Below are positions 41,667 through 53,211 of a stretch of 64,000 nucleotides of DNA, one piece after another. The stretch covers positions 248,001-312,000 of the forward strand of contig NZ_JAMXQS010000007.1 in NCBI RefSeq assembly GCF_024053505.1. Direction: 5' to 3'. The first letter of the stretch is position 1, and every line of letters begins with the position of its first letter. The notes under the pieces are model-generated. The model ran no database searches and had not been told where the DNA came from. It saw nothing but the letters and a program-made list of their open reading frames with translations. The position numbers and the translations under genes are program-made. This stretch comes from Mesorhizobium liriopis. GTDB lineage: Bacteria; Pseudomonadota; Alphaproteobacteria; Rhizobiales; Rhizobiaceae.

Positions 41667-42320
41667 TCAGCCGATGCTCTGGCCGGTCTTCTTCCAGTCC
41701 GACAGGAACTGCTCGATGCCCTTGTCGGTCAGCGGGTGCTTGACCAGGGTCTTCAGCGTTGCAGGCGGAATGGTCGCCACGTCGGCGCCGATGATCGCGG
41801 CCTGCTTGACGTGGTTGATGGTGCGGATCGAGGCCGCGAGGATTTCGGTTTCGAAGTCGTAATTGTCGTAGATGGTGCGGATCTCGGCGATCAGCTCCAT
41901 GCCGTCGATGCCGATATCATCGATGCGGCCGATAAAGGGCGAGATGAAGGTCGCGCCGGCCTTGGCGGCGAGAAGCGCCTGATTGGCGGAGAAGCAGAGC
42001 GTGACGTTCACCCAGCGACCGTCATCGGTGATCGCCTTGCAGGCCTTGAGGCCGTCGAGCGTCAGCGGCACCTTGATGCAGACATTGTCGGCGATCTTGG
42101 ACAGGAAATCGGCTTCACGCATCATTTCCTTGTATTCCACGGCTGCGACCTCGGCCGAAACCGGGCCCTCGGTGATGGCGCAGATTTCCTTGATGATCTC
42201 GGCCATCGGACGGTTGGCCTTCATGATCAGCGACGGATTGGTGGTCACGCCATCGATCAGGCCCGCATCCTGAAGTTCCTGGATCTCGTTCACATCCGCC
42301 GTATCGACGAAGAATTTCAT
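41667..42320 (-). CDS. fsa: Fructose-6-phosphate aldolase / transaldolase-like (TalC/Fsa)
   Basis: A 217-residue small transaldolase-family protein. The Schiff-base Lys83 is in [17 protein letters not shown]; the N-terminus [31 protein letters not shown] is diagnostic. The family includes fructose-6-phosphate aldolase and true transaldolase; which one applies cannot be told from sequence. The open frame extends to 42443, but MKFFVDTA at 42320 is the real start. It is divergent from priA over a 121-base gap. Confidence 0.93.
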   Translation of the reverse strand: MKFFVDTADVNEIQELQDAGLIDGVTTNPSLIMKANRPMAEIIKEICAITEGPVSAEVAAVEYKEMMREADFLSKIADNVCIKVPLTLDGLKACKAITDDGRWVNVTLCFSANQALLAAKAGATFISPFIGRIDDIGIDGMELIAEIRTIYDNYDFETEILAASIRTINHVKQAAIIGADVATIPPATLKTLVKHPLTDKGIEQFLSDWKKTGQSIG

Positions 42321-42441
42321 GGGAGTGGGTCCTTTCAACCTTGGCTTTGCGCCATCAGATAGGGCGCCTGGGACGCTCTGTCGCTCCCATAAAGCAGCTT
42401 TGCGTCGCGTGAAAGACGGAATAAAAGGGGAACGCAGTTCC

Positions 42442-44634
42442 ATGACCCCCGACCTTTTCGCCCCCTCTCTCGCAGTCGTTCCCGTGCTGGTGCCAATGCC
42501 GGCCGAGCGGCCCTATTCCTATGCCGTGCCGCAAGGCATGGTGGTGGAGCCCGGCTCGATCGTGCAGGTGCCGCTTGGACCGCGACAAGTGGCGGGCGTC
42601 GTATGGGATGGCGACGGTGGCGATGTCGATCCGCGCAAGCTGCGTCCGATCACCCATGTTTTCGACTGCCCGCCGATCCCCGAAGCCATGCGCCGCTTCG
42701 TGGACTGGATTGCGACCTACACGCTGTCCGCGCCTGGCATGGTTGCACGTATGCTCTTGCGCGCGCCGGAAGCGTTTGATCCCGAGCCTTGGGCGGAGGG
42801 GCTGGAGCGCATCGAGGGCGCCGTGCCGCAGCGCATGACGCCGGCCCGCGCGCGGGTCCTGGAGTTGGCCGAACCGGGTGCTGCATGGACGCGCTCGGGC
42901 CTGGCGCAGGCGGCGGGCGTCTCCTCGACCGTGGTGGATGGTCTGGCGGCCGCCGGCGTTCTCGCCGCCATACGACTTCCGCCGCCCCCCATCGTGGCCG
43001 CGCCCGATCCGGCTTTCGCGCGACCGCAACTGAGCGAGGATCAGGGAGCCGTTGCGGAGGCGCTCCGTGAAAGCATCGCCGAGAACCGCTTTTCCGTCAG
43101 CCTCGTCGATGGCGTGACGGGTTCGGGCAAGACCGAGACCTATTTCGAGGCGATTGCCGCTGCCCTCGATGCCGGCAAGCAGGCGCTGATCCTGTTGCCC
43201 GAGATCGCGCTGACCCAAGCCTTTCTCCAGCGCTTCGAGGCGCGATTCGGTGCGCCACCCGCGCAGTGGCACTCGGATGTCGCCCCGCGTTCGCGCGAGC
43301 GGGTCTGGCGCCAGGTGGTGGAAGGCTCGGTGCGAGTCGTGGCCGGCGCACGCTCGGCACTCTTTCTTCCCTTCAAGGAGCTCGGGCTGATCGTCGTGGA
43401 CGAGGAGCACGATCCGGCCTTCAAGCAGGAAGACCGCGTCTTCTACAACGCCCGCGACATGGCGGTCCTTCGCGGACGGCTGGGGGATTTTCCGGTGGTG
43501 CTCGCCTCCGCCACGCCATCGGTGGAAAGCCGCGTGAATGCGGCGCAGGGGCGCTATTCACGGCTGATCCTGCCCGGCCGCTTCAACGAAGCGGCTCTGC
43601 CGCGTCTCGAAGCCGTGGACCTGCGCCGTGCGCCGCCGCCGCGTGGCAAGTTCCTGTCGCCGCTGATGGTCTCGGCGATGCGCGATACGCTGGCCAAGGG
43701 CGAGCAGTCACTCGTCTTCCTCAACCGGCGCGGCTATGCACCGTTGACGCTCTGCCGCTCATGCGGGCATCGCTTCGGCTGTCCATCCTGCTCGGCATGG
43801 CTGGTCGAGCACCGCTTTCGCGGTGCACTGGTCTGTCACCATTGTGGGCATTCCGAAAAGAAGGCGGATGCCTGCCCCGAATGCGGCACCCTCGATCATC
43901 TCGTGGCCTGCGGGCCAGGCGTCGAGCGCGTGGCCGAAGAAGTGGTCGAGACCTTCCCCGATGCACGCGTGATCGTGCTGTCCTCCGACATGCTGGGCGG
44001 TGTGCGGCGATTGCGGCTCGAGCTTCAGGCCATCGCCGATGGCGAGGTCGATATCGTCATCGGCACCCAGCTCGTTGCCAAGGGCCACAACTTTCCGAAC
44101 ATGACCTTGGTCGGCATCGTCGATGCCGATCTCGGTCTTGCGAACGGCGACCCGCGTGCATCCGAGCGCACGTTCCAGCTGCTCGCCCAGGTCACGGGCC
44201 GCGCGGGCCGTACCGGCAAAGCGAGCCGCGGCCTGATCCAGACCTACCAGCCCGACCATCCGGTGATGCGTGCGATCGTTTCAGGCAATGCCGAGAGCTT
44301 TTACGCGCGTGAGATCAACGAGCGCGAGCAGAGCGCGATGCCGCCCTTCGGTCGTCTCGCCGCACTGGTCGTCAGCGCCGGTACGCGCGGGGAGGCTGAG
44401 GAGCATGGTCGCGCTCTGCGCCGTGCTGCACCCGACTCGGAAGAAATCCGCGTTCTCGGCCCCGCCGAAGCGCCGCTTGCCGTGGTCGCCGGTCGCCACC
44501 GCTTCCGTCTCCTCGTCCAGGGCAAGCGCTCCGCCGACATGCAAGGCTTCCTGCGCACCATGATCGGCCAGGCACCAAGGCCGCGCGGCAGCGTGCGGGT
44601 GCAAGTGGACGTCGATCCGCAAAGCTTTCTTTGA
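42442..44634 (+). CDS. priA: Primosomal protein N' (PriA helicase)
   Basis: A 730-residue superfamily 2 DNA helicase that restarts collapsed replication forks. Seen: Walker [17 protein letters not shown], the DEAH-like DEEHD in [16 protein letters not shown], the eight-Cys zinc-binding block from [13 protein letters not shown] to CPECG, and motif [25 protein letters not shown] 42442 matches the family start; the open frame to 42319 is not used. The gene is intact. Confidence 0.96.
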   Translation: MTPDLFAPSLAVVPVLVPMPAERPYSYAVPQGMVVEPGSIVQVPLGPRQVAGVVWDGDGGDVDPRKLRPITHVFDCPPIPEAMRRFVDWIATYTLSAPGMVARMLLRAPEAFDPEPWAEGLERIEGAVPQRMTPARARVLELAEPGAAWTRSGLAQAAGVSSTVVDGLAAAGVLAAIRLPPPPIVAAPDPAFARPQLSEDQGAVAEALRESIAENRFSVSLVDGVTGSGKTETYFEAIAAALDAGKQALILLPEIALTQAFLQRFEARFGAPPAQWHSDVAPRSRERVWRQVVEGSVRVVAGARSALFLPFKELGLIVVDEEHDPAFKQEDRVFYNARDMAVLRGRLGDFPVVLASATPSVESRVNAAQGRYSRLILPGRFNEAALPRLEAVDLRRAPPPRGKFLSPLMVSAMRDTLAKGEQSLVFLNRRGYAPLTLCRSCGHRFGCPSCSAWLVEHRFRGALVCHHCGHSEKKADACPECGTLDHLVACGPGVERVAEEVVETFPDARVIVLSSDMLGGVRRLRLELQAIADGEVDIVIGTQLVAKGHNFPNMTLVGIVDADLGLANGDPRASERTFQLLAQVTGRAGRTGKASRGLIQTYQPDHPVMRAIVSGNAESFYAREINEREQSAMPPFGRLAALVVSAGTRGEAEEHGRALRRAAPDSEEIRVLGPAEAPLAVVAGRHRFRLLVQGKRSADMQGFLRTMIGQAPRPRGSVRVQVDVDPQSFL

Positions 44635-44641
44635 GGTTGTT

Positions 44642-44663
44642 TGTAGCTACATCTGTAGTTACA
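44642..44663 (+). promoter_or_regulatory. Tandem palindrome, likely BrnA operator upstream of brnT
   Basis: TGTAGCTACA (44642-44651) is a perfect palindrome and TGTAGTTACA (44654-44663) a near copy, spaced 12 bases centre to centre. It lies 14 bases before the brnT start. This is where a ribbon-helix-helix antitoxin such as BrnA would bind to repress its own operon. Confidence 0.65.
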
Positions 44664-44676
44664 TTGCGAGGACGGG

Positions 44677-44958
44677 ATGTTCGAGTGGGATGAGGCTAAG
44701 AACCAATCGAACATCGAAAAGCATGGTGTCAGCTTTGCGATGGCGAGCCGCATTTTTTAAGGTTTTACGCTGACTGCTGTCGATGCGCGAACGGACTACG
44801 GCGAAATCCGCGAGATCGGTCTCGGCATGGTCGATGATGTGGTGATCCTGAGCGTGGCGCATAAGGATCGCCGTGGACGAAGCAGTATCATCTCTGCCCG
44901 GCCCGCCAGTCGAAAGGAGCGAGCACTTTATGAAGAAGCGCTACGAACAGGCTCTTAA
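44677..44958 (+). pseudogene. brnT: BrnT-family ribonuclease toxin, interrupted by an in-frame stop codon
   Basis: A BrnT reading frame of 93 codons starts MFEWDEAKNQSNIEKHGVSF and ends KERALYEEALRTGS. At 44758-44760 the codon is TAA, in the position where BrnT proteins have Glu or Asp after RIF (..ASRIF, then GFTLTAVDARTDYG). All residues after it stay in the same frame, so it is a single GAA-to-TAA type change and not a frameshift. The six Ts before it cannot repair it by slippage. Only a 27-residue peptide would be made. It overlaps brnA at its 3' end. Confidence 0.82.
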
Positions 44959-45190
44959 GGTTGAGGCGCTTGTGCAAGTGGAGGATGAAGATATCGATTT
45001 CAGCGATATCCCTGAACTTGATGGCACCTTCTTCGAGAAGGCGCGTTTGATCGCGCCAAATGAAAGAAAGCAACAACTCACCATCCGCTTCGATCCGGAC
45101 ATCGTTCAGTGGTTCAAGGCGCAGGGCAAAGGCTATCAAAGCCGGATGAATGCCGTGCTTCGTGCCTATGTGGATGCGCATCGCCGCTAG
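44930..45190 (+). CDS. brnA: BrnA-family antitoxin (ribbon-helix-helix)
   Basis: An 86-residue DNA-binding antitoxin. The ribbon-helix-helix core is at the C-terminus: QLTIRFDPDIVQWFKAQGKGYQSRMNAVLRAYV. ATG 44930 has GAAAGGAGCG about 11 bases upstream; the frame opens at 44873, but that N-terminal addition has no family match. It overlaps the interrupted brnT by 29 bases, as in BrnTA operons. The gene is intact, so the module probably has antitoxin without working toxin. Confidence 0.88.
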   Translation: MKKRYEQALKVEALVQVEDEDIDFSDIPELDGTFFEKARLIAPNERKQQLTIRFDPDIVQWFKAQGKGYQSRMNAVLRAYVDAHRR

Positions 45191-45253
45191 ATGGTTGTTT
45201 GCGCCCGCCCCTCCGGCCTATAGCCCTCCCATCACAATCTTCGAGAGGGGCTT

Positions 45254-45646
45254 ATGGGGCTCGACTTTCCTTGGCCGATCACGACCGGCGAGTGGCTCGC
45301 ATGGACGAGTGCGGCGGCAACCGCGATGATCGGGCTGCTTTATCTTTTCGCTCCCCGCCTGATGCTGCGGCTCTCGGGGCTCGCCGTGCCGTTGGAGCGG
45401 CAACAGGCCTTGGCGCATTTGCGTGGACCAATTGCCGGCTTCCTTTTGGGTGTCGGCTTGGGCGCGATTCTGCTCGGTCAGCCGCTCGTTTACCTTGTGC
45501 TGGGTTTTGCGTGGGGTTTCACCGCATTCGGTCGGGTGATCGGGATGCTTTCCGACGGCGCGGGCCTGCGCAATTTCCTCCATCTGATCGCGGAAACTGG
45601 CTTGGCCGTGCTGGCTTTGCTGTTTGCTACGGGCATCGTGCCCTGA
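45254..45646 (+). CDS. Small integral membrane protein, four predicted helices
   Basis: A 130-residue protein with four hydrophobic segments (EWLAWTSAAATAMIGLLYLFA, GPIAGFLLGVGLGAILL, PLVYLVLGFAWGFTAFG, LIAETGLAVLALLFATGIV). I judge it DUF4345-like; similar small proteins occur near atpH in rhizobia. No motif gives a function. It stands between brnA and the ATP synthase operon on the same strand. The start ATG has AGAGGGG about 8 bases upstream. Confidence 0.7.
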   Translation: MGLDFPWPITTGEWLAWTSAAATAMIGLLYLFAPRLMLRLSGLAVPLERQQALAHLRGPIAGFLLGVGLGAILLGQPLVYLVLGFAWGFTAFGRVIGMLSDGAGLRNFLHLIAETGLAVLALLFATGIVP

Positions 45647-45949
45647 ATTTTCCACATATGAGGAAGATGCTACTCAAGCCGCCTTGCGCGTGTTGCGGGG
45701 CTGGAAAGCCTATGCTAGACGGCCCTCGATTGATCCACGCGCGAGGCCTCACTTGAGCCCGGATGCAGCTGGATCGGCTTGAGGAGCCAGGGAGCGGGCG
45801 GCCAAATCGCGACGTGACCCAAGTTCCTCGAAGCGCAGGCTTCGGTAAGTTTGAACTTGCCATTCGCGAGCCGCGCTTTACGGACATGAAGCAGGGTTGC
45901 AGGCCGCATCCTTCGGGCGTGCGGCAGGCAAGGGAACAAGAGAAAGCGC
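45647..45949. other. Gap of 303 bases before the ATP synthase operon
   Basis: Should contain the atpHAGDC promoter and leader. TTGCGG (45693-45698) and TATGCTAGAC near 45711-45720 are the closest promoter-like matches, but spacing is poor. A hairpin with stem GCCGCA / TGCGGC lies at 45903-45925, about 25 bases before the atpH start. No gene is seen. Confidence 0.45.
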
Positions 45950-46510
45950 GTGGCAGCAAACAATTCGCCAATATCCGGTGTCGCTGACCGCTATGCGCGG
46001 TCGCTCTTCGATCTCGCCCGCGAAGGCAATGCTCTGGACAATGTCGAACAGGATCTCGCCCGATTCGAGGCCCTTCTGAACGAGAGCGCCGACCTGCAGC
46101 GTCTGGTGAAAAGCCCGGTTTTCTCTGCGGAAGATCAAGAGCGCGCCGTCGCTGCCGTTCTGTCGAGCGCGGGTATTTCCGGTCTTGCCGCCAACTTCAT
46201 CCGCGTGGTCGCCAAGAATCGTCGTCTTTTCGCTGTGCCGGACATGATCCGCGCTTATCGCCGCATCGCAGCCGAAGCGCGCGGTGAGACGTCAGCCGAG
46301 GTGACGAGTGCGCACGCGCTTTCGGCCTCGCAGGAGGACGAGCTTCGCGCTGCCCTGCGCCAGGTTGCCGGGCGTGACGTCACCATCAATGTTTCCGTCG
46401 ATCCAAGCCTGCTTGGCGGCCTCGTCGTCAAGATGGGCTCGCGGCAGATCGACACTTCGCTGAAAACAAAGCTCAACGGGCTCAAGCTCGCACTGAAAGA
46501 GGTCGGCTGA
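45950..46510 (+). CDS. atpH: ATP synthase F1 subunit delta
   Basis: A 186-residue subunit that links F1 to the peripheral stalk. The start is GTG at 45950. [17 protein letters not shown] is the typical N-terminus. The C-terminal domain has [40 protein letters not shown]. First gene of the F1 operon; its stop overlaps the atpA ATG as TGATG. F0 genes are not in this window, as usual in alphaproteobacteria. Confidence 0.95.
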   Translation: MAANNSPISGVADRYARSLFDLAREGNALDNVEQDLARFEALLNESADLQRLVKSPVFSAEDQERAVAAVLSSAGISGLAANFIRVVAKNRRLFAVPDMIRAYRRIAAEARGETSAEVTSAHALSASQEDELRAALRQVAGRDVTINVSVDPSLLGGLVVKMGSRQIDTSLKTKLNGLKLALKEVG

Positions 46511-48042
46511 TGGATATCCGCGCTGCGGAAATTTCCGCAATTCTCAAGGATCAGATCAAGAACTTCGGCCAGGAAGCCGAGGTTTCGGAAGTCGGTCAGG
46601 TTCTCTCAGTCGGTGACGGCATCGCGCGCGTCTACGGTCTCGACAATGTTCAGGCCGGCGAGATGGTGGAATTTCCCGGTGGCATCCGCGGCATGGCGCT
46701 CAACCTCGAGGCCGACAATGTCGGCGTCGTGATCTTCGGTGCCGACCGCGACATCAAGGAAGGCGACACCGTCAAGCGCACGGGCGCCATCGTGGACGTG
46801 CCGGTCGGCCCGGCTCTTCTCGGCCGCGTGGTCGACGCCCTCGGCAACCCGATCGACGGCAAGGGGCCGATCGAGGCGACCGAACGCCGCCGCGTGGACG
46901 TCAAGGCGCCCGGTATCATTCCCCGCAAGTCGGTGCATGAGCCGATGTCGACCGGCCTCAAGGCCATCGACGCGCTGATCCCCGTCGGCCGCGGCCAGCG
47001 CGAGCTGGTCATCGGCGATCGCCAGACCGGCAAGACCGCGATCATCCTCGACACGATTCTGAACCAGAAGGCGATCCACGTTTCGGGTCCCGACAAGGAA
47101 AAGCTCTACTGCGTCTATGTCGCCGTGGGCCAGAAGCGTTCCACCGTCGCCCAGTTCGTGAAGGTCCTCGAAGAGCGCGGCGCGCTCGAATATTCGATCA
47201 TCATCGCGGCCACCGCTTCGGATCCCGCGCCCATGCAGTTCCTTGCACCGTTCGCGGGCTGCACCATGGGCGAGTATTTCCGCGACAATGGCCAGCATGC
47301 GCTGATCGCCTATGACGATCTGTCCAAGCAGGCCGTGGCCTACCGCCAGATGTCGCTGTTGCTGCGCCGCCCGCCGGGCCGTGAAGCTTACCCCGGCGAC
47401 GTGTTCTACCTGCATTCCCGCCTGCTCGAGCGCGCGGCGAAGATGAACGACGAGCAGGGTGCGGGTTCGCTCACCGCGCTTCCCGTTATCGAGACGCAGG
47501 CCAACGACGTGTCGGCCTATATCCCGACCAACGTGATCTCGATCACCGATGGGCAGATCTTCCTCGAGACCAACCTATTCTTCCAGGGCATCCGTCCGGC
47601 CGTGAACGTCGGCCTCTCGGTGTCGCGTGTCGGCTCGGCCGCGCAGGTCAAGGCGATGAAGCAGGTGGCAGGCTCGATCAAGGGCGAGCTCGCGCAGTAT
47701 CGCGAGATGGCGGCCTTCGCGCAGTTCGGCTCGGATCTCGACGCCTCGACCCAGCGCCTGCTCAACCGTGGCGCGCGCCTGACGGAGCTTCTGAAGCAGC
47801 CGCAGTTCTCGCCGCTCAAGACGGAAGAGCAGGTCGCGGTGATCTTCGCCGGCGTGAACGGCTATCTCGACAAGCTGCCGGTCAACCAGGTCGGCAAGTT
47901 CGAGCAGGGCCTGTTGTCCTATCTGCGTTCGGAAGGAGCTGGCCTGCTCGACCAGATCCGCGCCGAGAAGCAGCTGACCGACGACATCCGCGGCAAGCTC
48001 AAGTCGTCGATCGACGCTTACGCCAAGAACTTCGCGGCATAA
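46510..48042 (+). CDS. atpA: ATP synthase F1 subunit alpha
   Basis: The 510-residue regulatory nucleotide-binding subunit. The P-loop is [13 protein letters not shown]. Other conserved parts: [21 protein letters not shown] at the N-terminus, [18 protein letters not shown] (arginine-finger region), and [27 protein letters not shown]. Length is normal. It overlaps atpH by one base and is followed by atpG after 9 bases. Confidence 0.98.
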   Translation: MDIRAAEISAILKDQIKNFGQEAEVSEVGQVLSVGDGIARVYGLDNVQAGEMVEFPGGIRGMALNLEADNVGVVIFGADRDIKEGDTVKRTGAIVDVPVGPALLGRVVDALGNPIDGKGPIEATERRRVDVKAPGIIPRKSVHEPMSTGLKAIDALIPVGRGQRELVIGDRQTGKTAIILDTILNQKAIHVSGPDKEKLYCVYVAVGQKRSTVAQFVKVLEERGALEYSIIIAATASDPAPMQFLAPFAGCTMGEYFRDNGQHALIAYDDLSKQAVAYRQMSLLLRRPPGREAYPGDVFYLHSRLLERAAKMNDEQGAGSLTALPVIETQANDVSAYIPTNVISITDGQIFLETNLFFQGIRPAVNVGLSVSRVGSAAQVKAMKQVAGSIKGELAQYREMAAFAQFGSDLDASTQRLLNRGARLTELLKQPQFSPLKTEEQVAVIFAGVNGYLDKLPVNQVGKFEQGLLSYLRSEGAGLLDQIRAEKQLTDDIRGKLKSSIDAYAKNFAA

Positions 48043-48051
48043 GGCTCGACG

Positions 48052-50447
<2,396 letters not shown>

Positions 50448-50483
50448 GCTGAAACATGACGGTCTGTTGCAAGGAACCCAAGG

Positions 50484-50678
50484 TTGCTTACAGCAGATGA
50501 CCCGGACTCCACGGATGAGGCATTTTTCATCGAGGAGGACGATATCTTGCGCACCGTCCTGCGCCGTATCCCACCTCGGGACAGCACGGCGTATGACGAG
50601 CGCGTTGTGATGCACTGCCCCTTCTGCGGAGTACAGCCGCAGTCGGACGGCGGTTTAGCGGCAGGGGTCCAGCACTGA
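50484..50678 (+). CDS. Small CPFCG-motif protein between atpD and atpC
   Basis: A 64-residue ORF starting TTG 50484, after AAGGA and AAGG. The N-terminal half is acidic (DDPDSTDEAFFIEEDD). The C-terminal half has MHCPFCGVQPQS, a single C-x2-C knuckle that could hold zinc as half of a ribbon or in a dimer. The stop overlaps the atpC ATG as TGATG, which favours translation in the operon. I do not recognise the family, and it is not part of the usual F1 operon. Confidence 0.55.
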   Translation: MLTADDPDSTDEAFFIEEDDILRTVLRRIPPRDSTAYDERVVMHCPFCGVQPQSDGGLAAGVQH

Positions 50679-51082
50679 TGGCTGACAGCTTTCCCTTCGA
50701 ACTGGTTTCGCCCGAGCGCCTGCTTGTTTCAGAGCAGGTCGAGGCGGTCGTGCTGCCCGGCTCGGAGGGCGAGATGACCATTATGGCGCACCATGCGCCG
50801 CTGATGACCACGCTCAAGCCGGGCGTGATCCGCGTGCGCGGCGGTGCAGGTGCCGAGACGCGCTACCTCGCTTTCGGCGGCTTTGCCGACATCACGCCGG
50901 AAGGCTGCACGGTTCTGGCGGAAGCCGCCATTCCCGCCGAACAGTTCAGCCGCGCCGATCTCGATGCACGCATCGCGGCGGTCCAGGCTGAGCTCGATGC
51001 GGCTGAAGACGACCATCACCGCACGAAGCTGGAAGAGTTCCTCTCGAACCTTTCGCATATCGAGTCGCACATCAACAGCTGA
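50678..51082 (+). CDS. atpC: ATP synthase F1 subunit epsilon
   Basis: The 134-residue inhibitory rotor subunit. FELVSPERLLVSEQVEAVVLPGSEGEMTIMAHHAPLMTTLKPGVIRV is the usual beta domain. The C-terminal helical part runs to the end (EFLSNLSHIESHINS). It ends the operon, followed by a 17-bp stem terminator. Confidence 0.96.
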   Translation: MADSFPFELVSPERLLVSEQVEAVVLPGSEGEMTIMAHHAPLMTTLKPGVIRVRGGAGAETRYLAFGGFADITPEGCTVLAEAAIPAEQFSRADLDARIAAVQAELDAAEDDHHRTKLEEFLSNLSHIESHINS

Positions 51083-51102
51083 GCCTCACGGCATTCAAGT
51101 CC

Positions 51103-51142
51103 AAGCGGCCCGCGTTCTGGTGGAACAGAACGCGGGCCGCTT
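51103..51142 (+). terminator. Terminator of the atp operon
   Basis: A 17-base perfect stem AAGCGGCCCGCGTTCTG / CAGAACGCGGGCCGCTT closes a 6-base loop. It is followed by CGGTTTTG, a short T run. It lies 20 bases after the atpC stop. Confidence 0.9.
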
Positions 51143-51203
51143 CGGTTTTGGGATGTCACAGCAAGCCGGTGCCTGTTTTTGGCGGCGGTTCATGGAGGTT
51201 GAG

Positions 51204-51350
51204 ATGGCGCACGACAAGAAACTTGAAGATCATCCCGAGCAAGACCCCGCGGAAGGTTCACGCGAGATCGTGGATCATGAGCTCGACCGAAAGGGTGGCG
51301 AGAAGCCGCCTGTGAAGGGAGGCGAGGAACAAGGCGAGAGGAAAGGCTAA
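51204..51350 (+). CDS. Small hydrophilic hypothetical protein
   Basis: A 48-residue, highly charged protein (MAHDKKLEDHPEQDPAEG .. GGEKPPVKGGEEQGERKG) without a membrane segment. GGAGG lies 6 bases before ATG 51204; the in-frame ATG at 51192 is closer to but upstream of that SD. It is after the atp terminator, so it has its own transcription. Function unknown; such tiny charged proteins are frequent in rhizobia. Confidence 0.5.
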   Translation: MAHDKKLEDHPEQDPAEGSREIVDHELDRKGGEKPPVKGGEEQGERKG

Positions 51351-51452
51351 GAGACCGCTCTCAGTCGTTGACTGGCGCGACGGGTCGCTTGGCAGGTTCC
51401 CGGCAAACGCCAGCCTCTTAGGACCTGGGCTATGACGCATGAGGTGCTCCAG

Positions 51453-51986
51453 TTAGCCTCGTGTCGCTGCCAGCGGCGCAAACACACTCACCACTTCATC
51501 ATAAACTGCCCGTTTGAATGGTACGATCAAACCGGGCAGTTCCTCCATCGGCTTCCAGGCCCATTCGTCGAATTCTGCCTCATGCCCTCCCGGCGGCGGG
51601 TTGATGGCGATCTCGCTCTCGCTGCCTTCGAAGCGGAAGGCGAACCAGCTTTGGACCTGCCCGCGATAGCGGCCCTTGAAGGCCAGGCCGACCAAGTGAG
51701 GCGGAAGATCATAGAAGACGGGCTTCGGGGCGCGGGCGAGGAGAGAGACGGTTGTCATACCGGTTTCTTCCCAAAGCTCACGTTTGGCGGCTTCGAGATG
51801 GTCTTCGCCTTCATCCACGCCGCCCTGCGGCATCTGCCAGAGCTGGGCGGCGCCTGCCATTTCCCCATCAGGTTCGGCGATGCGGCGGCCCACCCAGACG
51901 AGGCCATCCCGGTTCAGCACCATGATGCCGACGCAAGGGCGGTAGGGCAGGGTTTCGGGATCGATGGGGCGCTTTTGCTTGTTCAT
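51453..51986 (-). CDS. rppH: RNA pyrophosphohydrolase (Nudix)
   Basis: A 177-residue Nudix hydrolase that removes pyrophosphate from the 5' end of mRNA to start decay. The Nudix box is [22 protein letters not shown]. The N-terminus [21 protein letters not shown] and LWQMPQGG match RppH. It follows the polysaccharide deacetylase gene by 6 bases on the minus strand, so the two are probably co-transcribed. Confidence 0.95.
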   Translation of the reverse strand: MNKQKRPIDPETLPYRPCVGIMVLNRDGLVWVGRRIAEPDGEMAGAAQLWQMPQGGVDEGEDHLEAAKRELWEETGMTTVSLLARAPKPVFYDLPPHLVGLAFKGRYRGQVQSWFAFRFEGSESEIAINPPPGGHEAEFDEWAWKPMEELPGLIVPFKRAVYDEVVSVFAPLAATRG

Positions 51987-51992
51987 GCTACT

Positions 51993-53123
51993 TCATCGTT
52001 CAGGATCGGCGGCGAGTGCGGAAAGGGGAACGATCTCCACGCCGCGCTTGGCCGCCTGCGCCGACCACTCGCGCACGGCATCGACTGTCGCTTCGAACGC
52101 GTAGCCCATGCCGATGGCGGCGCCGCGCGAGTGCGCGGTCTTCTCCAGGGCATCCAGCTGGGCGAAGATAGCAGTGCGATCACGCGATCCGTCGATGACG
52201 AGATCGGCACGCGCAAACGGCGCGCGGGCGGCAGGCGCGAGATCAGCTGCCAGGCTACGCGGCGTGGAGCCGTCGTCGAAATACATCAGGCCACGCTGGC
52301 CGATCTCGTCCATGACGGGCTTGAGCGCATTTCCATCCGCTGAAAACCGGGCGCCCATATAGTTCATCACACCGGCATAGTTGGTGGTCCGCCCGAGCGA
52401 CCAGTGCAGGCGCTTCGCATTCTCATCCGCGCCGGCATCGACAGTCAGCGTGTTGCGGCCGGGATCGACCTGCGGATAGTCGAAAGGCTCGAGCGGCAGT
52501 TGCAGCAGGATTTCACGATTGTCGCGCCGTGCCTCCTGCATCCAGCGGTTCAGGCTGTTGCCGCTGGTGGCGAAGGCCAGCGTCACGTCGGGGGGCAGCT
52601 TCTGGATGGCGGCCTGCGTGCCTGTTTGCGAAAGCCCCAAGCCGCCGATGACGATGGCAACCCGCGCGCCGCGGCTGGAAGAGAGTGGCCGCTTGTAGAC
52701 GTCGAAGGGCCGTCGCCCGTCGGCCGCGCGAACCGGCAGCTGGCCCTCAGGCGTGCGCTCGATCAGTGCCGGGTCGGGCAGGTAGGGCGCGACCGTGCTT
52801 TTCGAGAAACTGGCGGGGTCAGTCAGGGTCGCCGAGCCGCGCGTGCCCGGATCGACATGAATGATCTGCGGTCCGCCCGCCTGCTGCTGCTTTGCTTGAG
52901 GAGGCGCGGCGGGCTGCGAAGAAGGAACGGCAGGCTGTGCGGCTTCAACTGGAGCTTGCGGTGGCGTTGCCACGCGCCACGGACGCGGCGCTGTCGCGAC
53001 CCACGCCGACAGTCCAATAACAGCGACGCCGACCACTGCCGCCGCCGCATCGGAGCGCGTGAACCGGCCACGCTTGGCGGGACCGAGACCCAGCGGTTTG
53101 TCGAATTCCTTGTTCAGCACCAC
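51993..53123 (-). CDS. Divergent polysaccharide deacetylase family protein
   Basis: A 376-residue protein with an N-terminal membrane anchor (AAAVVGVAVIGLSAWVATA), a Pro/Ala/Gln-rich linker and a C-terminal divergent polysaccharide deacetylase domain (RVAIVIGGLGLSQTGTQAAIQKLPPDVTLAFA, ILLQLPLEPFDYPQVDPGRNTL). The domain lacks the full metal triad of classical deacetylases in places I can see, so activity is not certain. Its location next to ctpA and envC suggests cell-wall work. Confidence 0.86.
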   Translation of the reverse strand: MVLNKEFDKPLGLGPAKRGRFTRSDAAAAVVGVAVIGLSAWVATAPRPWRVATPPQAPVEAAQPAVPSSQPAAPPQAKQQQAGGPQIIHVDPGTRGSATLTDPASFSKSTVAPYLPDPALIERTPEGQLPVRAADGRRPFDVYKRPLSSSRGARVAIVIGGLGLSQTGTQAAIQKLPPDVTLAFATSGNSLNRWMQEARRDNREILLQLPLEPFDYPQVDPGRNTLTVDAGADENAKRLHWSLGRTTNYAGVMNYMGARFSADGNALKPVMDEIGQRGLMYFDDGSTPRSLAADLAPAARAPFARADLVIDGSRDRTAIFAQLDALEKTAHSRGAAIGMGYAFEATVDAVREWSAQAAKRGVEIVPLSALAADPER

Positions 53124-53183
53124 GCGCCGGCCCCTTACGGCGAGAAGGGCCCGGCGCCCCCAGCGCCCAGGCCCATATGAAAC

Positions 53184-53203
53184 GGGCGGCCCGTGAGCCG
53201 CCC
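53184..53203 (-). terminator. Probable terminator after ctpA
   Basis: GGGCGGC and GCCGCCC form a 7-bp stem with loop CCGTGA, 8 bases after the ctpA stop. On the minus strand the T run after it is short; on the plus strand TTTTT occurs further on. I give it modest confidence. Confidence 0.5.
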
Positions 53204-53211
53204 GAAGCTTT

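Noticed and set aside
44740-44765. Possible programmed slippage on the T6 run to rescue brnT
   Set aside because: Sequence before and after TAA is in one frame, so a slip by one base in either direction would break rather than restore it.
50484-50678. Reading the atpD-atpC spacer only as an untranslated attenuator
   Set aside because: Not excluded, but no terminator-like hairpin with a T run is present, and the TGATG overlap fits a translated ORF better.
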